Positions 52,085 through 60,995 of a stretch of 64,000 bases of DNA are shown here, piece after piece; within the stretch, counting starts at the first letter, position 1; each line of letters opens with the position of its first letter. The notes under the pieces were generated by a model. It was not told the origin of the DNA. It saw only the letters and a program-made list of their open reading frames with translations, and made no database searches. The stretch spans positions 1 through 64,000 of the forward strand of contig DAIMEJ010000008.1 in the NCBI GenBank assembly GCA_036725345.1. Reading direction: 5' to 3'. The DNA is from JAPLJU01 sp036725345. Lineage in GTDB: Bacteria > Desulfobacterota > Syntrophia > Syntrophales > UBA2192. A program made the translations under genes and the position numbers.

Positions 52085-52693
52085 ATGACCGGGATGGGTG
52101 AAAAAAACGAAAACGCCGTCTTCTGCCGCGGCGAGAGCATGACGCCTCTCTTCCGACCCGGCGACCGGATCCTGTTCGACCCCTGCCGCATCGAGGACCT
52201 GCGCCGGGGAGACGTGATCATCTTCAACGCACCGGGACAGGAGGAGCGGGTCGTCCACCGTGTCGTCTCGACAGGTACTGCCGGCATCCGGACGAAGGGG
52301 GATGCGAACCTCTCCCGCGATTCCTGGGAAATCCGGCAGAAAGATATCATCGGCCGCGCTGTTAGCGTGGAGCGTGGAGGGCGTGTTATCACCGTTGCGG
52401 GCGGTCTTAAAGGATGTCTTGCAGCAGGGTTCCTTGGACTTGTTCGAAAACTGGACCACCGGTCCTCATGGGTGTTGCATCCCGTTTATCATTTCTTTTC
52501 TCGCAGCGGGATTGCGAGGAGGCTCGTGCCGGAATCCGTGGCCCCAAGGATCATAACGCTCACGAGAAAGAACGGAGAGGAGCGGCAGCTGCTCATGGGG
52601 AATAAGGTGATCGGGCGGCGTCTGCCGGGCGAAACGGCCTGGCGGATCCGGCGCCCATTCCGCCTCTTTGTCGACGAGCGGACTCTACCTTAA
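52085..52693 (+). CDS. S24/S26 family signal peptidase-like protein
   Basis: 202 residues. The Ser/Lys dyad of S26 peptidases is visible: CRGESMTPLFRPGDRILFD (Ser18) and IRTKGDANLSRDSW (Lys71). GDVIIFNAPGQEERVVHRVV is the usual beta segment. There is no N-terminal TM anchor of standard length, but hydrophobic stretches appear near residues 100-115. It could cut the leaders of the Cys-rich peptides, as small S26 peptidases do in RiPP clusters. It lies 111 nt after precursor 5. Confidence 0.7.
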   Translation: MTGMGEKNENAVFCRGESMTPLFRPGDRILFDPCRIEDLRRGDVIIFNAPGQEERVVHRVVSTGTAGIRTKGDANLSRDSWEIRQKDIIGRAVSVERGGRVITVAGGLKGCLAAGFLGLVRKLDHRSSWVLHPVYHFFSRSGIARRLVPESVAPRIITLTRKNGEERQLLMGNKVIGRRLPGETAWRIRRPFRLFVDERTLP

Positions 52694-52731
52694 ATGGATT
52701 GGGAAATTAAAGAGAGAGCGAATTCCCAGTT

Positions 52732-53910
52732 TTATCCAACATCGGTCTCATCCAGACTGCGGTCAGGATGGAGTCCCATCAGGAAATCGGAACAGGGAAT
52801 ACATGAAATCCCGCCCTTCACCAGCCGATCCTGTCCCCTGTAGATAAGAATTGCTTTAGTCTCAGGATACTCATCGCGGAACGCGAGAAGGCCGCGTATA
52901 TCTCCAGAGTGAATTCTGGAAGCGGATTTGACTTCGATTGCCCACAGCCCCTCAGGCCCGTACACGACAAAATCGACCTCGACACCAGAGCGCGTGCGCC
53001 AGCAGTACAGATCCCTCTTCGTTCGGGAGTAGGCGGCCCAGGCCCTCAGATGCTGTGCGACCAGTCCTTCCAGCGCCTGACCTTCGATTTCCGCCGACCG
53101 GTCGAGAGGCCCTCCGGGTCTTAAAGCCCTGAAAACACCCGTATCGAAAAGGTAGAATTTCGGATGGGCTGCCAGCGCACGTTTGGCTTTGCGAGTGAAG
53201 ATCGGGAGACGCCAGCCCAGGAGAATATCTTCGAGGATAGAAACGTACCCTTCGACGACTTTCCGTTCCACCTCGCATTCACGTGACACGTTGCTGATGT
53301 TGAGGATCGAGGCATGGGAGAAACTGATGGCCTCGAGGAATCTTGAGAAGTTGCCCACGTTTCTCACGAGGCCCTCCATCTGCACTTCCTCCCGAAGGTA
53401 AAGTGCCGTGTAGGACCTCAGAACTTCTCCGGGTGTCTCTGCACGGATCACGAGCGGAAGCAGCCCGTATTGAAGCGCCCGATCGAGATTGAATTCCTGC
53501 CCAAGTTCACCGGCCATGAAGGGATGCATCGTGTGGAGCAGGGCGCGGCCCCCGAGAAGATCGACGCCAGCTCTTTTGAGCTTTCGTGCGCTCGAGCCCG
53601 TCAATATGAATGACCTTCTCTTGCTCTCTTCAATCAGTTTGTGAACGACGGTGAGTATTTCGGGAACACGCTGAATTTCGTCGATAACGATGCACACTGA
53701 AGCCGGATGTGCATCTGCGATCTCCTTAAGTCGTTCCGGCCGGGCAGAGAAAAAGCGAATCCGCTCCGGGTCAAGCAAGTCGATATAGACGGCATCGGTG
53801 TAATGCCTTTTCACAAAGGTTGATTTGCCCGTGCCTCTCGGCCCGAAAAGGAAAAAACTGGATGCCGGGGGTTTGAAAAATCTGTCAATCATTTCCATAT
53901 TGAGCCTCAA
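52732..53910 (-). CDS. AAA+ ATPase with DUF4143 C-terminal domain
   Basis: 392 residues. SSFFLFGPRGTGKSTFVKRH (Walker A) and VCIVIDEIQRVPEIL (Walker B) lead the AAA_14 domain; FILTGSSARKLKRAGVDLLGGRA is sensor 1. The C-terminal half has a nuclease-like fold typical of DUF4143 (TKRDLYCWRTRSGVEVDFVVYGPEGLWAIEVKSA, with E-D-ExK). Such genes are common, mobile and of unknown role. It lies on the opposite strand inside the cluster, so it looks like a separate insertion. Confidence 0.8.
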   Translation of the reverse strand: MRLNMEMIDRFFKPPASSFFLFGPRGTGKSTFVKRHYTDAVYIDLLDPERIRFFSARPERLKEIADAHPASVCIVIDEIQRVPEILTVVHKLIEESKRRSFILTGSSARKLKRAGVDLLGGRALLHTMHPFMAGELGQEFNLDRALQYGLLPLVIRAETPGEVLRSYTALYLREEVQMEGLVRNVGNFSRFLEAISFSHASILNISNVSRECEVERKVVEGYVSILEDILLGWRLPIFTRKAKRALAAHPKFYLFDTGVFRALRPGGPLDRSAEIEGQALEGLVAQHLRAWAAYSRTKRDLYCWRTRSGVEVDFVVYGPEGLWAIEVKSASRIHSGDIRGLLAFRDEYPETKAILIYRGQDRLVKGGISCIPCSDFLMGLHPDRSLDETDVG

Positions 53911-54021
53911 AATGGAAATTTCAATTCCTTTTTACGATAAATTTGACCGAACAGCAAGTCAAAAAACAGACCGTGATAAAGATTGAATGTTTTCAGTCCT
54001 GCTCATAAATTACCGAAATCA

Positions 54022-54037
54022 TGCATCATATGATGCA
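54022..54037. repeat. 16-bp perfect palindrome TGCATCATATGATGCA
   Basis: It sits about 110 nt upstream of the ABC-transporter start, in the divergent interval with the AAA gene. The size and symmetry suit a dimeric repressor operator. Confidence 0.5.
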
Positions 54038-54146
54038 ACACGATCCCCTTCGGATTAATGAAGGTGCCCATCCTTAGATTTTCTTGACCGGGCATGAATT
54101 TGGCATCTTTTGGAGAAAAAGGGAGGGGTGTGCCTTTTCAACAAAT

Positions 54147-56017
54147 ATGAGAACCTGGCTTGAATATTTAGTAAGCGGGCTCAAGCGGAAAGCGCCCGAA
54201 GACAAAATCGCCGAGGGGAAGACCTATACCGGCATCGGTGTGAACCTGCGCCGGCATTTGCCGTTTTTCCGGCGGCACTGGAAGAAGGCACTCCTCGGGT
54301 CCGCTCTCATATTGACGGGATCGGTCCTTGGCTTCCCCATGCCGCTCGTGTCGCGCTTTGTCATCGACGACGTCAACTGGCCGGGAAGCTTTCGCTTCTT
54401 CCGTGGGTCCTCCTTCTCATGGTAGCGCTGGCCATCTTCTCGAGGGCCCTGGGCCTTTTCCAGAGTTGGTTCTTCCTGCGCTACAGCCAGGAGATCACCC
54501 TCGACATCCAGAAGCAGGTGCTCGATCATTCCCTGCGCCTCCCGAAAACCTTCTACGACAAGAATCAGACGGGATACCTGATGGCCCGCATCACCGGGGA
54601 TATCGGCGGCGTGACCTGGTTCCTCTCGGGGAGCCTTGTCGGGATCGTGGAAAACGTCCTTCGATTCCTGGGCGGGATCGCCATCCTCCTCTACCTCGAG
54701 TGGCGGCTTGCCCTGGCGGCCCTTGCCGCCGTGCCGGTCTTCCTCCTCGCACTCCGGTACTTTTCAGACCGGATGCACGCCCTCAACCACGCGGGGAACG
54801 AAGAGCAGGCACGCTACATGAGCCGGTTCCAGGAGACGCTCTCTTCCATGCCGCTCGTCAAGGCCTTCGCGGCGGAAGAAAGGGCCGCGGGTGGAATCAT
54901 GGCGGGACTGAGGGAAGTATTCCGTGTGTCGGCGGAACGATCCGTCGTGGGGTCCCTCACGGGACTTGCGCTCTCCTCAACGCCGAGTCTCGTGAACTTC
55001 GCCGTCTTTGCCCTCGGCGCCTACTGGGTCATCACGGGCCACTGGAGCCTGGGCACCCTCTTCGCCTTCCAGGCCTACCTGGGTTATGTCTTCGGCCCGG
55101 CCCAGTCGCTGACATCGACGGGCTTCCAGATCCAGAACATACGCGCGTCGCTCGAGCGGCTGACGGCGCTCCTCGACGTGATCCCGGAGGAGAACGCGGG
55201 AACCCGCGAGAAGGTCGGCAGGCTCGAGGGCAAGATCGAGTTCAGGAACGTCTCCTTCGCCTACGACCCCGCAAACCCCGTCCTGCAGGACGTGTCATTC
55301 CATGTCAGGCCGGGAGAGAAAACGGCCGTCGTGGGGCCGAGCGGCGTCGGCAAGACGACGCTCCTGAGCCTGCTGATGCGCTTCTACAAGCCGTCGGAGG
55401 GGGAGGTCTACTTCGACGGCAAGTCCGCCGGCGAATACGATGTCCGCTCCCTGAGGCAGCGCATCGGCTATGTCGCCCAGAGCCCGATCCTGCTTTCGGG
55501 CACCATGATGGAGAACCTCCGCTACGGGAACCCCGATGCCGCCGATGAACAGGTCCTGCGGGCCTGCCGGGTGGCGGGGATTCACGACTTCATCGCGGGT
55601 CTCCCCGAGGGGTATGAAAGCGAGGTGGGGGAAAAGGGCGTCAACCTCTCAGAGGGCCAGAAGCAGCGGCTCGCCATTGCCCGGGCACTCGTCAAGGACC
55701 CCGACATCCTCATTCTCGACGAACCCACGGCCTCCCTGGACAGCCTGACGGAGAGATCGATCTTCAAGGCGCTCCCCGGGGAGACGCGGGGGAAGACCCT
55801 TTTCGTCGTGGCCCACAGGCTTTCGACCGTCGTCGACGCCGACCGGATCCTCCTCCTCAACGAGAACCGGCTCGTCGCCGAGGGGACACACGCGGAACTT
55901 CAGCGATCGAACGACTACTACCGCCAACTCGTGGAGTGCCAGCTGATACCCGATGAGGGGGAGAAGAAAGTCAAGATCATCCCTTATGAGAATATCCGTC
56001 GTCATACCCGTACGTAA
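54147..56017 (+). pseudogene. ABC exporter (permease-ATPase), frameshifted near 54375
   Basis: An MsbA/LipA-type half transporter in two frames. The N-terminus (from about 54147) runs to LVSRFVIDDV and then needs a 1-nt shift (about 54375) to continue as LAGKLSLLPWVLLLMVALAIFSRAL in the frame ending at 56017. The ATPase domain is intact: GPSGVGKTTLLSLLMRFYKPS (Walker A), LSEGQKQRLAIARALVKDPDILILDEPTASLD, and the H-loop VAHRLST. It has no C39 peptidase domain. It would export the peptides after leader removal. Sequencing error or real mutation cannot be told apart. Confidence 0.85.
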
Positions 56018-57011
56018 CGGGGAGAAATACCTGGCGAAGGCCATAGAAAGCGTTCTGGCTCAGACACACCGGGACCTGGAGCTTTTGGTCATCGACAACG
56101 GCTCGACGGACCGGAGCGTGGAGATCCTGACGCGTTACGCCCGGAGGGACGGGCGGATCCGCGTCCTGTGCCGGCCGGACACGGGCGTTGCCGCCGCGGC
56201 CAATCGCGGCCTCGAAGAAACAAGGGGGGAGTGGGTGGCAAGGCTCGACTGCGACGACGTCTTCATGCCCGAAAAACTGGAGAAGCAGGTCGCCTTCATC
56301 CGAAAGAACCCCGACGCCCGCATCGTTGGGACCCTGGGGTATTTCATAAACGATGCAGGCCGGGTCATAGGCCTTGTCAGCGCCGAAGGACCCTTCACGA
56401 AAGCTGAGTTCGATGACATGGCGACCCGGGGCGAGCCCGTCTTTTTCATTCACTCCTCGACCCTGATGCACCGGGAGACAATGCTCGCAATCGGCGGCTA
56501 CCGGGAGCAATTCGCCCAGGCCGAGGACGTCGATCTCTGGCTGAGGCTGGCCGAAAAGGGGCACCTGCTCCTGAAGGTGCCGGAGCCGCTTGTCATGTAC
56601 CGCATTCACGGGAAATCGCTCACCATGGCCCGTAACGCCGAGCAGAGGCTTCATCACCGCTGGATCATGGCCTGTGCCGAGGCGAGGCGGCAGGGAAGGG
56701 AAGAGTCGTGCCTTCGGGAATTCCTCCAGGGCGAAAAGGGCCGGCCATGGTCCATTCGTTTTCATGCCCGAAGGCGGGATGCAGGCGAGCGTTTCTTCCA
56801 GCGTGCGGCCCTTCATTACGCCTGCGGAGATTACCTGCGTCTTTCTGCATTTCTGTCGGTGGCGGTCATGCTTCATCCCCGCCACGTATTGACGCGGCTC
56901 TACGACCGCAAGATGGCCCCCATGCTCGAGGGAGTCCCGGGGATCGACATCCACAGGCTCGCGCCGATGATACCCGGAAAGGAGGCTTGCCGGCATGCGC
57001 CCGGAAAATGA
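55986..57011 (+). CDS. Family 2 glycosyltransferase
   Basis: 341 residues. MRISVVIPVRNGEKYLAKAIESVLAQTHRDLELLVIDNGSTDRS and LDCDDVFMPEKLEKQ (DxD) define a GT-A fold family 2 enzyme, with AEDVDLWLRLAEKG as the acceptor-site ED motif. Sugar nucleotide donor unknown. Within the cluster it could add a sugar to a peptide or act on envelope polymers. It begins inside the 3' end of the ABC gene and overlaps the nucleotidyltransferase by 17 bp. Confidence 0.88.
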   Translation: MRISVVIPVRNGEKYLAKAIESVLAQTHRDLELLVIDNGSTDRSVEILTRYARRDGRIRVLCRPDTGVAAAANRGLEETRGEWVARLDCDDVFMPEKLEKQVAFIRKNPDARIVGTLGYFINDAGRVIGLVSAEGPFTKAEFDDMATRGEPVFFIHSSTLMHRETMLAIGGYREQFAQAEDVDLWLRLAEKGHLLLKVPEPLVMYRIHGKSLTMARNAEQRLHHRWIMACAEARRQGREESCLREFLQGEKGRPWSIRFHARRRDAGERFFQRAALHYACGDYLRLSAFLSVAVMLHPRHVLTRLYDRKMAPMLEGVPGIDIHRLAPMIPGKEACRHAPGK

Positions 57012-58182
57012 CCTCCTTCTTTCCTGTGTCGGGGCAGCATTTCACAGTGACGGTACACCATTGTCGGCTTCATCGGAGAATATCGACTGGAATCGATTCG
57101 TCGGGCTCTGCGACTGGCACAATCTCGTCCCTGTCGTCTACAGGACTCTTCCCGACGTCTGCCCGGATGCAACACCCGCCGCGGTCATGAACCGCCTGCG
57201 AAGCCTCAATCACGCCAACGCGCTTCGAGCCCTCTTCCTGGCATCGGAGTTGGACAGAATACTGAAGGCTTTTTCCTCATGTGGTGTCCAGGCATACCCC
57301 TTCAAGGGGCCCGCGCTTTCCCTGATGCTCTACGGGGATCCGGCCCGAAGAAAGTCGAAGGATCTCGACATCCTGGTCCCGAGGGAAAAACTTCGAAAGG
57401 CCATGAAGGTCCTCAATACGTTAGGATACGGCGCCAAGAACACAATGAACGGGGTTCGCCTTGCGGCCCATCGCTGCACCGAATACGAGACGGCCTTTTC
57501 CCGCCGCGACGGCAAGATCGATGTCGAGCTTCAGTGGGCCATTGTTCCCGGCTATTTCGGCTTGGACCATGACAGGCTCGGCATCTGGTCCGTTCTGGAT
57601 AGACGTGCCTGCAAAGGCTTCTCATTCCCCGTGCTCCCGCCAGAAGAGACGCTACTTCTGCTCTCCGTCCATGGCGCAAAGCACCTCTGGTGCAAACTGG
57701 TATGGGTCTGCGACGTGGCGGCCCTGCTCACATCGAAGACCCCGCCGGACCTCGAACGCACCTTCGAACTTGCCCGGCGATGCGGTGTGATGCGGCTTAT
57801 CAGCCTGGCGCTTCTCCTCGCGAAACGCCTGGCAGGGGTGTGTCTCCCGGAGAAGATCTCGGCCGGGATCGATGACGACTTCATGGCATCGAGCCTGCTG
57901 CGGCAGGTTCTTGCCGTCATAGCGTCGACACCGGTGAATCCCGACGTGGACCCCCGGAGGTATCTCTTCTATCTGAAGGCGAGGGAGCGGCGACGGGACC
58001 AACTTCTCTTTGCGGGGAGGCTCGTGGCCACACTCGCCGCCGGCGAGTGGAACCCGGCCCCTTTGCCGGACAGCCTTTACCCTATTTCTTACTGCCTCAG
58101 GCCGGTCCGTCTTATGTTGCGGCACGGACGTTCGTGGCTGCTCAAAATCATAGAGGATCGTGAGGTCGGGGAGACGGGATGA
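56995..58182 (+). CDS. Nucleotidyltransferase family protein (NTP_transf_5-like)
   Basis: 395 residues. The core KGPALSLMLYGDPARRKSKDLDILVPREKLRKAMKVLNTLGY carries the G-x-x-DxD motif of Pol-beta-type nucleotidyltransferases, and KIDVELQWAIVPGYF a third acidic position. Similar proteins sit in lasso-peptide and other RiPP clusters beside HprK-like kinases, where adenylyl or nucleotidyl transfer is suspected. It overlaps the glycosyltransferase upstream and precursor 6 downstream (ATGA). Confidence 0.75.
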   Translation: MRPENDLLLSCVGAAFHSDGTPLSASSENIDWNRFVGLCDWHNLVPVVYRTLPDVCPDATPAAVMNRLRSLNHANALRALFLASELDRILKAFSSCGVQAYPFKGPALSLMLYGDPARRKSKDLDILVPREKLRKAMKVLNTLGYGAKNTMNGVRLAAHRCTEYETAFSRRDGKIDVELQWAIVPGYFGLDHDRLGIWSVLDRRACKGFSFPVLPPEETLLLLSVHGAKHLWCKLVWVCDVAALLTSKTPPDLERTFELARRCGVMRLISLALLLAKRLAGVCLPEKISAGIDDDFMASSLLRQVLAVIASTPVNPDVDPRRYLFYLKARERRRDQLLFAGRLVATLAAGEWNPAPLPDSLYPISYCLRPVRLMLRHGRSWLLKIIEDREVGETG

Positions 58183-58532
58183 AGAAAAAACTCAAATATA
58201 CCGCCCCGATCATAGAGAGTTTCTGCGAGTTGACTGCTTATGCTGCAACCTGCCGAGACGGTAACTCGGCGACAGGGGATTGCACGGATGGAGTGAGGAA
58301 TGTCTATTGCTGGAGTTCCAGTACGCAATGGACTTATCGCTGCAAAAATGGCAGCTCGCCAACTGTTTGCATGACTGGGAGCAGTGGGTCTAGTAAAACG
58401 TGCTGTGCGACAGGGACGTCAGCGGGTAATTCGGGGGGATATAGCTGCAATTTGGGGTCTTTTGCTTATGACGCATGCACAGGGGGCAGTGGGCCCGGCA
58501 ACAAGTGCAATTCGGGAAGCTCACCCCAATGA
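58179..58532 (+). CDS. Cys-rich precursor peptide 6
   Basis: 117 residues with 11 Cys. It begins MKKKLKYTAPIIESFCELTA, a divergent form of the Y-x-x-P-(I/L) leader. The core is CRDGNSATGDCTDG, CKNGSSPTVCMTGSSGSSKTCC, CNLGSFAYDACTGGSGPGNKCNSGSSPQ. Coupled to the nucleotidyltransferase by a 4-bp overlap and 34 nt ahead of ScmC 4. The sixth copy lies 6 kb from the first five and is the most divergent. Confidence 0.72.
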   Translation: MKKKLKYTAPIIESFCELTAYAATCRDGNSATGDCTDGVRNVYCWSSSTQWTYRCKNGSSPTVCMTGSSGSSKTCCATGTSAGNSGGYSCNLGSFAYDACTGGSGPGNKCNSGSSPQ

Positions 58533-58566
58533 GATCATTCCAACGCGTGCTGTACGAAAAGAAAAC

Positions 58567-59475
58567 ATGTATTCATTAGAACTGGCAGATGGTTCACACT
58601 GGGGCATAGGCGCAGATGGGAGCGCCGCTTCGTGCCTGGCGGAATTTTCGAGGGTCATGGAACTGAGGTCCCGGCCTAATGCCGCGCAGCGGCATTTATG
58701 GATGACCCGCACAGGGGCACCATCGGCAATCTGTTCAGCAGCCTGGACTCTGAAGGACCTTGGTCTAATCCGTCTTTACTATCACAAGAAATCAGCTGAT
58801 ATCGTCTGCGACCTCGGGCCGAAAGGAAAGAGGGGGATTGAAATCACCAGGATGCAGATGGCCCTTTTCCCGATTTTCGAGGGGGTTCAGGAGGCAGGAG
58901 GGGTCCCTCTGCACGCCGCGCTGATTGAGCGCGACGGCATGGGATTCGTCATTGCCGCCCGGGGAGGGACGGGGAAGTCCACTTGCTGCGCACGCATCCC
59001 GCCGCCATGGAACGCCCTCTGTGACGACGAAACGGTAATCGCTAGATCACCCGATGGAATATACATGGCCCACCCTTTTCCGACCTGGAGCCGATACATT
59101 GTGGGGCCCTGCCGGCAGACCTGGAAAGTGGAAAAAGCCCTGCCCCTGAGGGCAATCTTTTTCCTCGATCGGGCTGCTACGAGGGATGAGGTGATTCCCA
59201 TAAAGGGGTGGGAGTCGGCGGTCAGGGCAAGTTGCCTTCAGACGCAGATTCTGACCATTATCTGGTTGGGCCTTGACCGCGAGAATTTGTACAAACAAAG
59301 GACATGTTTTTTCAACAACATGGCGGCGATCGCCGGGAAGGTGCCCTCTTTTGTCCTGAGAGCGAGCCTCGAAGGTGCTTTCTGGGAGGAGATGGAAAGT
59401 GTCTCTTTGCAGTTGAAGGGCCCGAGGGCCAGGCCACAAGGCGGGATAACCACGCTTGTGCAAGAGATCGGCTGA
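58567..59475 (+). CDS. scmC: ScmC-like HPr kinase-related protein 4
   Basis: 302 residues from ATG at 58567 (MYSLELADGSHWGI). GMGFVIAARGGTGKSTCCARIPPPWNALCDDETVIA has Walker A (ARGGTGKST, Gly replacing Ser) and the paired Asp; MAHPFPTWSRYIVG follows. The C-terminal motif is weak (ASLEGAFWEEMESVS instead of LTGRFWEKIEEVL). It is the most divergent of the four, in step with precursor 6. The RBS is weak. Confidence 0.72.
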   Translation: MYSLELADGSHWGIGADGSAASCLAEFSRVMELRSRPNAAQRHLWMTRTGAPSAICSAAWTLKDLGLIRLYYHKKSADIVCDLGPKGKRGIEITRMQMALFPIFEGVQEAGGVPLHAALIERDGMGFVIAARGGTGKSTCCARIPPPWNALCDDETVIARSPDGIYMAHPFPTWSRYIVGPCRQTWKVEKALPLRAIFFLDRAATRDEVIPIKGWESAVRASCLQTQILTIIWLGLDRENLYKQRTCFFNNMAAIAGKVPSFVLRASLEGAFWEEMESVSLQLKGPRARPQGGITTLVQEIG

Positions 59476-59607
59476 TACCCGAACCGGATACTGGTACGGC
59501 CCTGGTACGGTCCTGGCGTTCACAGAAGCGGGATGACGCTTTTCGTGAGCGCTGCGGGGGACGAGAGTGACGAGGTGAAAACTTTCACGTTGCCTCAAAA
59601 GCGAGCG

Positions 59608-60735
59608 ATGGCTAAAAAGCACATAGCGCTGGTCAGCGTCGATACGTTCGACCCGAATCTTGCCGACGGCGGATCGCGTGCCGTCTATGAAGCCCTGCGG
59701 TTTCTCCGGTGCCGCAATCATCGTGTTGCCTTTTATAATTTCTATTCGAACGAACGATGCAGACTGCGAAATTTCTGTCCTGATCTTTATCCGGCCCAGA
59801 AGGGAGATTCCACCGGCAATCTTGCGGATGATGGAATCATTGTCTGCGAGCACCCGGTGTCCTCCAGTTATCACCAGTCGGTGGTTCCCGATGGCTTTCT
59901 TCCTCAGGTCATGGATGTTCTGCGCGGCGAACCTGTCGACCTTGCCATTACAGGTGACGCCGATTATCTGGCGTTGCTGGCCGTCAGCATTCTCAATCTG
60001 CCGGGCGTTCATATCTTCAATGCAAGCGGCAACATCGAGAGGTTCCGCATGCTCCCCGTTTCTTTAAGGGGGATGCTGCGAAAACGTGCCGTTCTTACCG
60101 TCAGCGACTATCTGCGGAAAATGATAAAGAGAAGGTTAAACGTTTCGTCGGATGTCTGGTTCAACCGCTTCGATTTTGCATGCGGCGCGGGTCCCTCGCT
60201 TAACGGAAATTCTGCCGTGGGCTTCTATTCCTCGGGGACAAAGACGAAGGGGGAGGATGTCGTGAGGAAACTCCTGGAGATGATCCCCTCGACACCGGTT
60301 GTCGTCGCGGGGCATGCCCTTTCCGGCCCGGTTGAGGATTTCCCCTGCCCGCCGAACCTGTTCAATATCGGCTGGGTCGACGATATCGGTCGTTTTTTCG
60401 AACAGGTGAAGGTCCTCATCGTTCCTTCTCTCATTGATGAGGGGTTCTCCCGTATCATCCTGGAGGCAAGCATGAGGGGCATCCCGGTTATTGCGAACCG
60501 CATCGGGGGAATTCCTGAAGCTTTGGGGGAAAGCGGTATCCTCGTAGGACTGGGTCGGAAGGAGAGTTTGGATATCGACAGGCTTGCCACAATCTACCGT
60601 TCACATGTCGAAAATCTTCTCAGCAATAAAGAGGTCTACGACAAATATCGGAGGCAGGCGCTCAACCGGGCTGCGGCCTACCGGGACATGCAGGAGAGAA
60701 ACTCGCAGGAGATCTACGATAAATATTTCGCCTGA
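59608..60735 (+). CDS. Family 4-like glycosyltransferase
   Basis: 375 residues, GT-B fold. HIALVSVDTFDPNLADGGSRAVYEALRFL is the N-terminal Rossmann start; the C-terminal domain has FNIGWVDDIGRFFEQVKVLIVPSLIDEGFSRIILEASMRGIPVIANRIGGIPEAL, the GT4 EGFGxxxxEAxxxGxPVxA pattern. The sugar and acceptor are unknown. It is the last gene of the cluster, 132 nt after ScmC 4. Confidence 0.8.
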   Translation: MAKKHIALVSVDTFDPNLADGGSRAVYEALRFLRCRNHRVAFYNFYSNERCRLRNFCPDLYPAQKGDSTGNLADDGIIVCEHPVSSSYHQSVVPDGFLPQVMDVLRGEPVDLAITGDADYLALLAVSILNLPGVHIFNASGNIERFRMLPVSLRGMLRKRAVLTVSDYLRKMIKRRLNVSSDVWFNRFDFACGAGPSLNGNSAVGFYSSGTKTKGEDVVRKLLEMIPSTPVVVAGHALSGPVEDFPCPPNLFNIGWVDDIGRFFEQVKVLIVPSLIDEGFSRIILEASMRGIPVIANRIGGIPEALGESGILVGLGRKESLDIDRLATIYRSHVENLLSNKEVYDKYRRQALNRAAAYRDMQERNSQEIYDKYFA

Positions 60736-60750
60736 CCAGATCGCAACGGG

Positions 60751-60762
60751 GTCAGGCCTGAC
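60751..60762. repeat. Palindrome GTCAGGCCTGAC near the end of the cluster
   Basis: A 12-bp palindrome followed by ATTTTGACATTTGACAG, resembling another deltaproteobacterial REP family that I recall. It lies right after the last glycosyltransferase gene and may act as a terminator hairpin. Confidence 0.5.
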
Positions 60763-60995
60763 ATTTTGACATTTGACAGTTTACAGGAAGCGTTTACTGA
60801 ATCAACCCCGCCTTTCGTCCATTCCGAGCGTCCCCGGCCTGAAAAAATTATCCGCCCCGATCATTGACTTCTCTTTTTCAAACGACTATCCGTAGATCAT
60901 TAAACCGCCTTTGAGTTGAGTGGACACAATCCGGTGACGTTACATTAGAATCAGTCGCTCCCGGCCCGCCGCCGGTGCTTACGGGGACCCTGCAG

